Positions 22,155-31,331 of a stretch of 64,000 nt of DNA are shown here, piece after piece. The position numbers were made by a program, and so were the translations under genes. The notes below the pieces were generated by a model. That model was not told the DNA's origin. It worked only from the letters and a program-made list of their open reading frames with translations, and made no database searches. The number at the start of each line of letters is the position of its first letter. Within the stretch, counting starts at the first letter, position 1. The stretch lies in the NCBI GenBank assembly GCA_010015745.1, contig ML978159.1, forward strand, positions 588,771 through 652,770, written 5' to 3'. This DNA comes from Setomelanomma holmii. Taxonomy: Eukaryota > Ascomycota > Dothideomycetes > Pleosporales > Phaeosphaeriaceae.

Positions 22155-23041
22155 CTATCCAGCTTTATCATCAACCAATTTTCCACCCTCCCACATTCTT
22201 CGCATCATACCCTCGTACCTCGCCACATTACTCGTGAAATGATTACAATGCGGCGTCCCCTCAAATTCCACCTCCACAACACCCCATCCATTCCCTCTCG
22301 CTGCGTCTGCATGAGCAACAATATCCTGCCACTCCACGTGATCATCTACTTTCGAATACACGTAGCAAATCCTTCTTTCCTTTCTCTTCGCCCCAGTGAC
22401 GTATTTGGCATCGAGCAGCGTGCGGCGCCAAAGGGTTTCGGGCTTCTCGTATCTTCCTATCGCAATGGACGTGAAGAGCATGATAAGGATGAATTGGCAT
22501 ATAACTGGACCGATGGTGTTTGCTAGTCCCTTTGGCATGGAGAGGAGCATTGAGTGATATGATTTCCAGTATTCGCCTCGCGCTGGTCCGCTATCGCACA
22601 TCATCCCAACGATGGGAAGGGGCTTGCCGCGTTCTTCGCCGAGTTCGAGCAGGAGTTGAGTTGCGGAGTTGGTGCCTCCGTTCGAGAAAGTGTGCATCAG
22701 GATCTCTGGGTGTACCGCAGAAGTACCTTCGCCCGATTGGTCACATTCTTCTACCACAGCTCGAATGACCTGTACGGCCGGTCTGATCGCCTTTCGCTGT
22801 GCGGGATATGACGTCGTGACGATTGAGACATCGGACTGAATGAGTAAGATCCTTGCACACGGCGTAACTGTTCGGTGAGCGAGGATATACTGTGAGGATG
22901 ATTTGTCAGACCAAAAGTGGTTTAAGCCACAGTTTACTAATAGAGACATGCCTTATTTATATGCTTCGGCGCTGCACCTAACCAAGTACAAAGAACCACA
23001 AGTTCTTCCGGCACGTGATCTGGAGGTATGTATAGTGACAT
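22155..23041 (-). CDS. DUF829/TMEM53-family alpha/beta-hydrolase-like protein
   Basis: Two exons in transcription order: 23041-22952 and 22889-22155, giving 274 aa. Exon 1 encodes 30 residues ending LVVLCTWLGAAPKHINK; exon 2 resumes at YILAHRTVTPCARILLI. This rebuilds the family's conserved N-terminal strand exactly. The 62-nt intron starts with GC (AAG|GCATGT) and ends CTGAC...CACAG. An in-frame TGA immediately upstream of the ATG at 23041 fixes the start. Other family signs are ILMHTFSNGG (nucleophile-elbow-like, Ser in SNGG), MMCDSGPARG, YSKVDDHVEW and the C-terminal GTPHCNHF, which carries the putative acid and His. Members are nuclear-envelope or cytosolic proteins of uncertain substrate in animals and fungi. 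Confidence 0.88.
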
Positions 23042-23844
23042 TCAAGAACCGAGCTTCGAAAAGATTGGTACCGTATCATCCTGGGTGGAGACTGCCCTGC
23101 GGACTACCGTGGTAGTATGAACACTAGAGTCGACTGGAGATATACGTATTTCTCGAAGAATGCATCTTAACAATCTCGTCTTCCGTATTTGTACTTGTAA
23201 GGATGCCTCGGCAGCTCATGATTACTATACTTTCGCCCATAGAATTGTGCCTTGAGATAAACAACTGGGCCGAAAGCGCACTATTGCTTTGGATGTAGTG
23301 CTTACAAGTCGACAATCCTTTGAGAAATGGTCTTTAGTCGTGATCGCTACGTGGTTGCGAAACGTGCCTTGGATTCTCTTCGCAAGGCTTGCCCGATTAG
23401 GAACAGCAATTGGAGGATCTAAAGCAACCAACCAGAGTTTCGTAACAGACTTGAAGACGACTATACTCGCTATCAATCCTTGTTGGAAACTTAAGTTCCG
23501 TATCATAGCACACATTCTTTCACGTTCAATGAGATGTAATTTGCGTGCCCTTTTGACAGCCGAGCCATTGCCAGTGCTCCAAAAGCTGTTGACAGAATAG
23601 AATTCCTTGTAGACCATGTTTGAAGGTCTTTCGAAGATGAAGTCGGCGTTATTCTTCGCCAGACCTAGCCTCCGCAAGGGTGTCTTTCTAGGCATCAAGC
23701 ATGAACGCTTGAAAGCTCATGAGTTGGTGTTCTACAATGTCAGCACCCCTGTACCTTGGGCGTATTCATTTCGAACGTCGTCGATGAAGCGATCATCAAT
23801 GTATGAGGCTTTAATGCCGCGAGCGGTGGTAAATTGCAAGGCAG
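23042..23844. other. intergenic region
   Basis: No supported gene. A minus-strand frame of 157 codons (23225-23698) has no recognisable domain or signal peptide. Confidence 0.35.
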
Positions 23845-24050
23845 CTTGAAATTGATGCATTCATCGTTGCCGGTTGTGGCATAGCTTGTCTGCACATCGT
23901 CTCAATACATCCCTTGGTATCCCAAGCCGTAGAAACTACAAACCCGGAGCCACTTGCAACCTGGCATGTCCATCACAAGTAATGGATGTCGGAGTCGAGT
24001 TGCTCGACGCGATACATCCTAGTGTGGAGAGAAAGGCTGGGCCACCCTTG
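23845..24050 (+). pseudogene. possible decayed flavoprotein N-terminus
   Basis: One frame reads IDAFIVAGCGIACL, resembling the beta-alpha-beta FAD-binding start of aromatic-ring monooxygenases (IDxLIVGAGIAGL). A shifted frame further on gives a weak match to the next conserved helix (VMDVGVELLDAI). Stops and a frameshift break it, and there is no downstream enzyme body. A full member of that family lies at 28759-30651. The match is short and could be chance. Confidence 0.25.
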
Positions 24051-24126
24051 CCCAAAGCGTTGTGCGTGCTATTAGAGGAACTGGGAAGGTGAAGTGAGGT
24101 CTATAACGCCCCGTTTGACTGCACCG

Positions 24127-25158
24127 CTACTCCTCTTTTTGCTCGCCCCTCTCCGGGTAGTATCCTCCGGCAAACTCTAGGCTCGCGCCCTCGAACTTCT
24201 CCGTCTTAACTTGCCTCCAAGCACTCCAGGGCATCCATCCACTTTTCTCGCTGATTGTAACCTCGATCGTTGCCAAAAAGCTCTCGCGACAGTAATTCGA
24301 TCGATGGCCGTCCGCAAACGGCGCCGCAAGCCCAAACCACCCAGGCTCCCTAGGCGCTTGCGCCTTCAGGTCTAGCTTGTACCAGTAGTTATTGACCGAG
24401 AGGCTGAATGAGCTGTCAGGATAATCGATATCGACGCTCATGAACGGACTGAAGACGTTCAATAATGACGCCGAAAATGGCGGCACGAAATCTAGATTCA
24501 GGGATGGACTTCGATATCCCAGCAGATATGCTGTTTGACCCAGTATCTTGCCTCCAGCGAGACAAACGCCCTTGTTCTCGCTCGCGTCCCAGGCTTGCAC
24601 CCACATGTGCGCTTCGGGAAAGCTGTTCGCCCAGTTCTTTTCTTGGTGAAAGGTCGCATTTCCCGAACGATCTGAAACTGGTAATTCATCTCCAAGAGCA
24701 GGAATCGAGAGATCAAAGGTACACGGCGAGCACAGCGAATGCACATGCCAATGCAGCGGCAGTGGTAAATGAATCATCCAGCCCTCAGGTGTGCTTTTGC
24801 TCTTCGACCACGCCGTATACGTGTCGCTGTGTGCTTCGAAGCTCCAATCCTCGGCTGCCAATTCATAACTCGTCTTGCCCGCGCCGTTGGTGGTCATGTG
24901 CCCCAGTCCCGGTATGCGCAAATCGAAGGCTTTGGTGGCGGGATTAGTCACCACGTGCTCGATGCTGTCGACAAAGTGCTCGCGCTGGAATATTGGAGAC
25001 CCAGACTTTGGGTAGTATGTGAATGAGACCATGTATGGGCGTGTTGATGCTTTGGGGACGGAACATATTATCAGCGCGATGTGGGCGCCGCTGGAGAGGT
25101 CGAATTTGGAGTACCAGCCTTCGAATTTGGCGCTAGGATGAGGGGCGTAGTGTTCCAT
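24127..25158 (-). CDS. tocopherol-cyclase-like family protein
   Basis: Single exon of 343 aa beginning MEHYAPHPSAKFEGWYSKF. The FEGWY start, the YPKSGSPIF segment, the mid-protein WMIHLPLPLHWHVHS, the diagnostic EKNWANSFPEAHMWVQAW and a late barrel-like region (DIDYPDSSFSLSVNNYWYKL) fit the Tocopherol_cycl family (VTE1-like fold). Plant members close the chroman ring of tocopherols; fungi do not make tocopherol, so the role here is unknown, perhaps binding or cyclising another isoprenoid. There is no signal peptide. It lies tail to head with the ureohydrolase on the same strand, 315 bp apart. Confidence 0.85.
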   Translation of the reverse strand: MEHYAPHPSAKFEGWYSKFDLSSGAHIALIICSVPKASTRPYMVSFTYYPKSGSPIFQREHFVDSIEHVVTNPATKAFDLRIPGLGHMTTNGAGKTSYELAAEDWSFEAHSDTYTAWSKSKSTPEGWMIHLPLPLHWHVHSLCSPCTFDLSIPALGDELPVSDRSGNATFHQEKNWANSFPEAHMWVQAWDASENKGVCLAGGKILGQTAYLLGYRSPSLNLDFVPPFSASLLNVFSPFMSVDIDYPDSSFSLSVNNYWYKLDLKAQAPREPGWFGLAAPFADGHRSNYCRESFLATIEVTISEKSGWMPWSAWRQVKTEKFEGASLEFAGGYYPERGEQKEE

Positions 25159-25473
25159 GGTGGGTAGGGATCGACGTTGAATTCAGTGAGGGTGGATGAA
25201 GGAAGGAAGAATGTAAAGTTGAATCAATGCGTGCAGTAGAAGTGGCATGAGGTGTGATGACGTAGCTAGTAATTATCCTTGGCAGGGGAGAACCACGGGC
25301 AATATTTCCAACTTTATAGGTTGTCCTGTGTTTGTTGTCTTATCTCATGTAAATGCGACTATCACGTGCGTTACACTACACTCTCGCCTCTTTTGCCGGA
25401 CAGGGAACTTTGCTATCTCGGATCATCCATCAGGACAGCTAGATGCTGCTGATCTGCATCTATTCAGACTTTT
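25159..25473. promoter_or_regulatory. promoter region of the tocopherol-cyclase-like gene
   Basis: The interval between the ureohydrolase stop and the start of the next minus-strand gene. It must hold one 3' UTR and one promoter. No further element is identifiable. Confidence 0.35.
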
Positions 25474-26729
25474 TCAGAGCTCGTCTTTCTCGGGGACTTT
25501 CTCCTTCCCACTCTTTGCTTGCTCAATGAGACCCTTTCGGACGATGCTCGACAGCACTTCGTACGCGACTTGCGCGGCTGCAATACCAGTAGTCTCCGCA
25601 GCACCGTCATACGCCGGGCTTACTTCAACGATATCTGCGCCGACAACGTTCATGCCCTCGATACCTCTCAAGATCCTAATGAGCTCTCGTGTCGTCCAAC
25701 CTCCGGGCTCTGGCGTACCAGTTCCAGGTGCAAGGCCAGGGTCAATGACGTCGATGTCAATGCTGAGGTACACTGGCGTGTTTGTACCCACGCGGTTCAA
25801 GATGGAGGTTATGATACCACTTGCGCCGATGTCGTCAATGTCGTCGGTTGCGATGCGGATCCAGCCCTGCTGTGCGTCGTCTGCAAAGTCTTCCGCGTCA
25901 TCACCGGAAATTCTTGACCTCAGCCCAGCGTGCACGCTCGAGCCATTCGCAATCAGTCCTTCGGTAGCCGCCAGCCAGAACATGCTGCCATGGTTGAAGT
26001 AGGATTGCTGTGATGAATCCTCAGGATCAATCCATGCAGATGGGTACTTCGCCGGATGCCAAGTGTCCAGATGTGCGTCGAAATGCACGACTGCAATCGG
26101 CTGATCATACACCTCCTTCAAAGCTCTTAATGCTGGTAGTGCAATGCTATGATCTCCTCCGAGCGTGAGCAGCTTGGGCCGCTTGAAGTACTCGACTCCG
26201 CTATCTGCGCTCTTCTCGGTCGGTCCTCGCTTGCCCAACTCGAGGAAAGCCTCACTCATCTGCCGCAACGCCAGTGCATTATCAAAGGGTGTGATGGGGA
26301 TGTCCCCACAGTCCACGATGTTCGCCCATGATGTATAAGGATTGAGGCCAGCTCGCGGATTGAAGCCCCGAAACGACGTCTGTCGTGAAGATCCTGCACG
26401 GATGGCTCGAGGGCCGAACCGCGCGCCTGGACGGTAGGAAACGGCGGTGTCGAATGGCGCACCTAGGATGGCGATGTCGTAGGTGGTTTGCGGATGTGTC
26501 AGACAGCGTGTGTGCGGGAGATGGGCAAATGTTGATATGCCCGAAAAGCCCCACTATGTTTGTCAGCTGGCTTCAGGCATGAACCGTATACTGAACTTGC
26601 ATCAGTGCCCCATTTCCTTTCTAGCTCATCCAATCGCTCTTGTGAGAATGATTCCTGGTGATGCACATGGTGTGAGTGCGAGCGTACAACAGCCGCAAGC
26701 GCGAGCAATGCTAGACTGGACCACAACAT
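25474..26729 (-). CDS. secreted agmatinase/ureohydrolase family protein
   Basis: Two exons in transcription order: 26729-26601 and 26553-25474, giving 402 aa. Exon 1 encodes a signal peptide (MLWSSLALLALAAVVRSHS) and ends ELERKWGTD. Exon 2 resumes WGFSGISTFAHLPHTRCLT and runs on through YDIAILGAPFDTAVSYRPGA. The 47-nt intron has a GC donor (GAT|GCAAGT) and a GCTGAC...CATAG acceptor side; a GT alternative would leave a 38-nt intron. Manganese-binding motifs of ureohydrolases are complete: GGDHS (about 175-179), FDAHLD (201-206) and SIDIDVIDPGLAPGTGTPEP (from about 307). The enzyme should hydrolyse a guanidino substrate such as agmatine to urea; secretion is inferred from the signal peptide. 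It shares a 490-bp divergent promoter with the DNA glycosylase. Confidence 0.92.
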
Positions 26730-27219
26730 AATGTGTGTAGCTCACAAGAAACAAAACCCCTCCAATTAAGGTAGGGTGCTGCAGTATTTGTAGAATCGCA
26801 TTGCAAGATGCGGAATCATGTAATAGCGTCACGGGCGTGTCTTATCCATGGTTGAAGTCAGTCCGCGGCCGGCGGTTGTGGGGCGTCCCAGAAAGGCAGG
26901 TCCATCCTTAATTCTTCTCTGAGTATGTTCTGTGTAGGAATGGTATGCTTGCTAGAGGGCGCTGGACGCACATAACCTTTGCGATGTGAGGAGATGTCTT
27001 ATGCGAATTAGGATGAGATGGAAGTGACGAATGACGTCATGGCGGGCACGTGCGGACGTGAGAGCGCGTCGCGTGTCGAAGCTATGACCTTCACCTCCTC
27101 ATCTCTACGTCGTTCACTTAACACCGCTGCTTGATCTTAGAGCATCACAGGGGCGTACTTTGTTGACTTCTCAATCTTCTCTTGGAGGAACGCCGCACAC
27201 TTTCTCCGACTCCGCCGCG
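26730..27219. promoter_or_regulatory. divergent promoter, ureohydrolase / DNA glycosylase
   Basis: 490 bp between two head-to-head start codons. It contains a TGACGTCA (CRE/ATF-type palindrome) near 27032-27039 and a CACGTG just after it, which are possible bZIP and bHLH sites. No coding frame is supported. Confidence 0.5.
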
Positions 27220-28628
27220 ATGCCTGAGGTAAGCACTTCTTGGGTTCACTCCCAGCAATGCGATGGGGCTGACAGGGTCGCTAGATTGCGGAGATATCGC
27301 GCATAGTGCATTATCTGAAGAAACATGCAGTTGGAAAGACGGTAGAAGCGGTTAAGACGCAGGAGGATACTGTAGGAAATCCCTGCTGTCAACGCTGGGT
27401 CCCATCTCACACCATGAGTAGATAATTTACGGCAAAGTCGGCACCTCGGCATCAGAATTCGAGAAGGCCATCACAGGCAAGAAGATCCTAGATGCCCGTC
27501 AACAAGGCAAATACTTCTGGCTGGTCATGGACTCACCACCGCACCCGCTGATGCATTTTGGCATGTCTGGGTGGATGAAGTTCAACAACGACGACTCGGC
27601 TTACTATAGGCCAACCAAAGCCGGAGAAGAGGAATGGCCGCCCAAGTTCTGGAAGTTTGTACTGCAGCTGAAGGGGGAACCGAAGTCAGAAGTCGCCTTC
27701 GTTGATCCGAGACGGCTTGGGCGGATAAGACTGGTGAACGTGAAGGCCGAAGACATGAGAAAAACTACACCTCTGAAGGAGAACGGCCCAGATCCCGTTA
27801 TTGACAAGGAAATCTTGACCGTTGAGTGGCTCAGCAAGAAACTGAGAAGCAAGAAGGTGCCTGTCAAAGCGCTACTTCTTGAGTGAGTTTCGGCGTTGAC
27901 AGCGGTTGTGGGCATCCACTGACTGTGAGCGCAGCCAAGCAAACATTTCAGGCATTGGAAACTGGGTGGGCGACGAAATCATGTATCATGCTCGACTTCA
28001 TCCTGAGCAGTACAGCAATACGTTCAGCGACGAGCAGATCAAGCGACTACATAACTCCATGATGTACGTCTGCGACACTGCGGTCGAACTTCTTGCTGAA
28101 TCGGATAAATTCCCACCGGACTGGCTAATGAAGCACCGCTGGAGTAAAGGTAAAAAGGACGTAAGTAAGCTCCCAACTGGCGAGAAGATCACGTTTCTCA
28201 AGGTCGGCGGACGAACATCGGCGATCGTACCCAGCTTGCAGAAGAAGACGGCGGCTGTTGCTGGAGATGTGTCCGAAGGCGCAGTCGAAGACGAGTCGGA
28301 AGAGGCGGAAGTCAAGCCAAAGAAGGGTGGGAAGAGAAAGGCTGCAATGGAGGAAGATGATGCAGAACCAGCGAGTGAGGAAGCACAAACCGCCAAGCCC
28401 AAGCGCGTTCGCAAGAAGGTGGAGAAATCAGTGAAGGAAGAGAGCGAAGATGGGGCAGAGGAAGAGGCAGCCCCAGTCACGAAGAAAGCTAAGAAGGCCA
28501 CGAACGGGGCAACGAAGAATGCCAAGAAAATAGAAGCCGCTGTGAAAAGCGAGGATACCACCGGGCGACGTCGGTCTGGGCGTGCCAAAGCTACAACCGC
28601 TTCTTACCTCGACGACAGCTCCTCGTAA
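27220..28628 (+). CDS. formamidopyrimidine-DNA glycosylase (Fpg/MutM, plant-fungal type)
   Basis: Four exons: 27220-27228, 27285-27371, 27422-27882 and 27935-28628, giving 416 aa. Exon 1 is only 9 nt and encodes Met-Pro-Glu; after Met removal, Pro and Glu are the catalytic residues of Fpg enzymes. Exon 2 continues IAEISRIVHYLKKHAVGK. Later motifs are HFGMSGWM, FVDPRRLGRIRLV and the helix-two-turn-helix QANISGIGNWVGDEIMYHAR. The protein removes oxidised purines and nicks abasic sites in base excision repair. As in plant and fungal homologues, no C-terminal zinc finger follows; instead there is a long Lys/Glu/Ala-rich tail (KPKKGGKRKAAMEED, TKKAKKATNG, GRRRSGRAKA), likely giving nuclear import and DNA affinity. 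Confidence 0.93.
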
Positions 28629-28758
28629 TGCCGGGGTCAGTGTACTGATATGCGAAAAAGGACTGTATATTACTGGCGCACGAATGCACCCTTTGTCTTG
28701 TGTATAATCGATTCCATCAGCGTTTTTATCCTGAATTCATGGCACCATCTTCGCCGTC

Positions 28759-30651
28759 CTACTCTCGAATGCCATTTGTCGAACTCTGCTCTAGTCCACT
28801 AGGCCGACCCGCAAGCCCCAGCACACTGCGCATTACCTTAACCAATCGCTCTGTCTCATCTCCACTTTCTTGCGCTCTCCAGGCGACCAAATAGTCCGGC
28901 CTAACAAGCACACATCCATCCTCTTCTACTCCGCATTTCTCTAACCAGTCCAAATAGGTGTCCTCCCACTCGAGGCCTCGGCCAACGTTCACGACCTTGA
29001 TATCCACACCCAATTCCTTTTTCACACCCGCAGCTGCAACCGTCCATGCCCCGCCGCCAGTGCTCGTAAAGAGAGCGAAGCGGCCTTTTCCTGCAACATC
29101 CAATGTTGAAACGAGCGGGCCAGGGACTTTTTTGCCAAGCCAGACATGCGGAAGGCGCCGGCCTGGATACGTACATGGCTCGTAATGCTCTTGCGCATTT
29201 TCTACTTCAAGCGGGTGCGGTTTGAACGGCTCTGCTTCATCTGCAGTGTATACTGCTGACGACTCGTAGCGCTGACCCATGGCTAATCCAAGAGCATGGA
29301 GCTCCATATTCATTAATCGCGCACCTTCGCGAATGGCTTTTCTTCGCTCCCGTGATTCCTTGGTGTTCGCTGAGAGCCCAGCTATGTTCTTCTTGATATC
29401 TTCTTCGCTCGCGCCATATGGTAGCACGCCCATTGCGGCCCAGAGTTGCAGGTCATAACGCAGGATGTTATTGGACTCGGTGACTAGTTGTGCTGCAATT
29501 GGTTGGCGCTCGGTGTTGTAGGTGGACAGCAGCGACGGGTGGGCGAGCTTTTGTTCAACCATGGCGAGTTTCCATGCGAGATTGAAGGCATCTTGGATGC
29601 AGGTGTTCGAGCCAAGTCCCAGTGTGGGCGGATGTCGATGAACTGCATCACCAAGACAGAAACTGTACAAAGTCAGTCCAGCCTTAGAAATCGGATCGGT
29701 CTGAAGCACTTACGCATTACCCTTACTCAACACATCTGCAGAAGTTTCGTTGATAGCCCAGCCACTCACATCCACAATCTCCACATCCGCACTGCTATCG
29801 CCGATCAAATCCACACAAATCTCCTTCCACTCCTCAAAACTGCGTTTCGGATTCGGCGCATGCGGCCCCTTTGGAAACACGACGAGCATCCATTCCGTCC
29901 ACGGCTTTACTTGCCTCAACACCCCAACAAACGGATAATCCTTTTCCAGCCTCAACGTCAAATGCAAATTCCCCTCGCGATGATGCATAACATGCGTCAA
30001 ATCCGCGCGAAACAGCACATTATACGCAAACCCCCCGCCGGGGATACTCGTAAACGGCAACTCCAGGATCTTCGCTACCGTGCTTCGTCCACCATCCGCG
30101 CCAAACAAGTACTTTGTTCGAATCGCATACTCGAGCCCAGAAATTCGATCCACAACAGTCGCCACAATGCCTCTTCCCGCCTCATCTGCTGGGCCGTCCT
30201 TAAACGAGACGAGTTCAGTGTCATACCGCACCCCCCATCCATTCCCAACCGCCCACTTAACCAGCACCGGCTCCAGCAAACTCTGCGGCAAATCCAAATA
30301 CCCACAAGGACTCACCGCCTCATACTCGCCCTTGCGCACACCACATCCCCACGCCTTAGCGCGCGCATACTCTTGCCCAGCGAGCGTCTCGCACCACCGA
30401 TAATGTCGGGTATACGGATCGCCGTTTCCCAGGCGCGTGCATTCTTCGTACATGGACATGTCGAGGTCGCGCAGGCATTCGAGTGCGGGAGAGTTGGTCA
30501 TGTGCGCGCGAGGTGTCTTCGCGGGGCCGGGCGAGGAGGAGAGGGTTAGGCCACGTAGGGAGTGGGAAGCGAGGAAACAGGAAAGGGAAGCGCCGGCGGG
30601 ACCGGCGCCGATGATCAGGAAGTCTGTGGTTATTTGGGGTAGGGAAGACAT
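28759..30651 (-). CDS. FAD-dependent aromatic-ring monooxygenase (phenol hydroxylase family)
   Basis: Two exons in transcription order: 30651-29714 and 29662-28759, giving 613 aa. The start at 30651 places the FAD-binding DFLIIGAGPAGASLSCFLA at the N-terminus; an in-frame extension to 30969 is ignored. Further family motifs are YLFGADGGRSTVA (the DG motif) and FCLGDAVHRHPPTLGLGSN with CIQDAFNLAWKLA (the GD motif), the latter rebuilt across the 51-nt intron. The C-terminal thioredoxin-like domain typical of phenol 2-monooxygenases follows (DIKVVNVGRGLEWEDTY, VLVRPDYLVAWRA). It should hydroxylate a phenolic or related ring with NAD(P)H and O2; the substrate is unknown. There is no signal peptide. 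Confidence 0.92.
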
Positions 30652-31331
30652 GGTGACGATACTGGGTCTGAGCCGGTGATGTGGTTGTGAGCTGGAGAAT
30701 TCCCGGTTAGGTGGGAGGATGGCGATGTGACAGTGTAGGAGCAAAGAAATTGCAAAGATGGCGATTGCTCCTTGTCGAGAAATTGGAGAAGTGTTTGTTG
30801 GCGTGTACAGCGAAACACCCAACGCCTGATTCCTACCTACCATGTCATGGCCTCGCTGTCCTAACTGCATGCTGCCCTGACATGCAGTCAGGCCGGCCTT
30901 AGCTACCATCTCGATTGCACCAGGACTAGAGACAGTGGAGATCCCACCAATCACTGCTAGGATTAACAAGGTGCCTTATGCATACAATAGAGAAAAGCAC
31001 TTACACCGTTGGCGATATGCAGTTAGTGCTGACTCGTGAGACTACTTATGCTGATCTAGCGCGTTGCTGCGAGCTCGCGCGTACGTAAGCATACGCCTAC
31101 CTTCACCCCTGAGCTTGACTAAGAGTTTGAGGGCATGTTGAAATCACATGTCGGACCTAGAAATTGTAAGCATCTCGTCGTTCACATTCCGAATGTTACG
31201 TTTTCTGTAGGCAGACTAAATCGCTAACTCTTGCGCGGTCCAAAACATTTCGATCCAACCTCCGCGACCGGACTGACCTCAACTTCCTCATCTTCAAACT
31301 CATCAATCTTCATCGCTTCGCCGATCATGTC
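30652..31331. other. intergenic region
   Basis: Promoter side of the monooxygenase and 3' flank of the helicase gene. No supported gene. Confidence 0.4.

Noticed and set aside
22100..22160. TATTCAAATCCC on the minus strand resembling a tRNA B box
   Set aside because: T-stem and acceptor do not pair and there is no terminator; it lies in the 3' flank of the hydrolase gene.
25247..26002. 251-codon plus-strand frame
   Set aside because: Antisense to the ureohydrolase, which has complete metal-binding motifs.
29488..30549. 353-codon plus-strand frame
   Set aside because: It is the antisense shadow of the FAD monooxygenase, whose motifs and intron are clear; the plus frame has no family features.
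24127..30651. Possible secondary-metabolite cluster (cyclase-like, hydrolase, monooxygenase)
   Set aside because: No polyketide synthase, NRPS, terpene synthase or prenyltransferase is present, and the DNA glycosylase in between is housekeeping.
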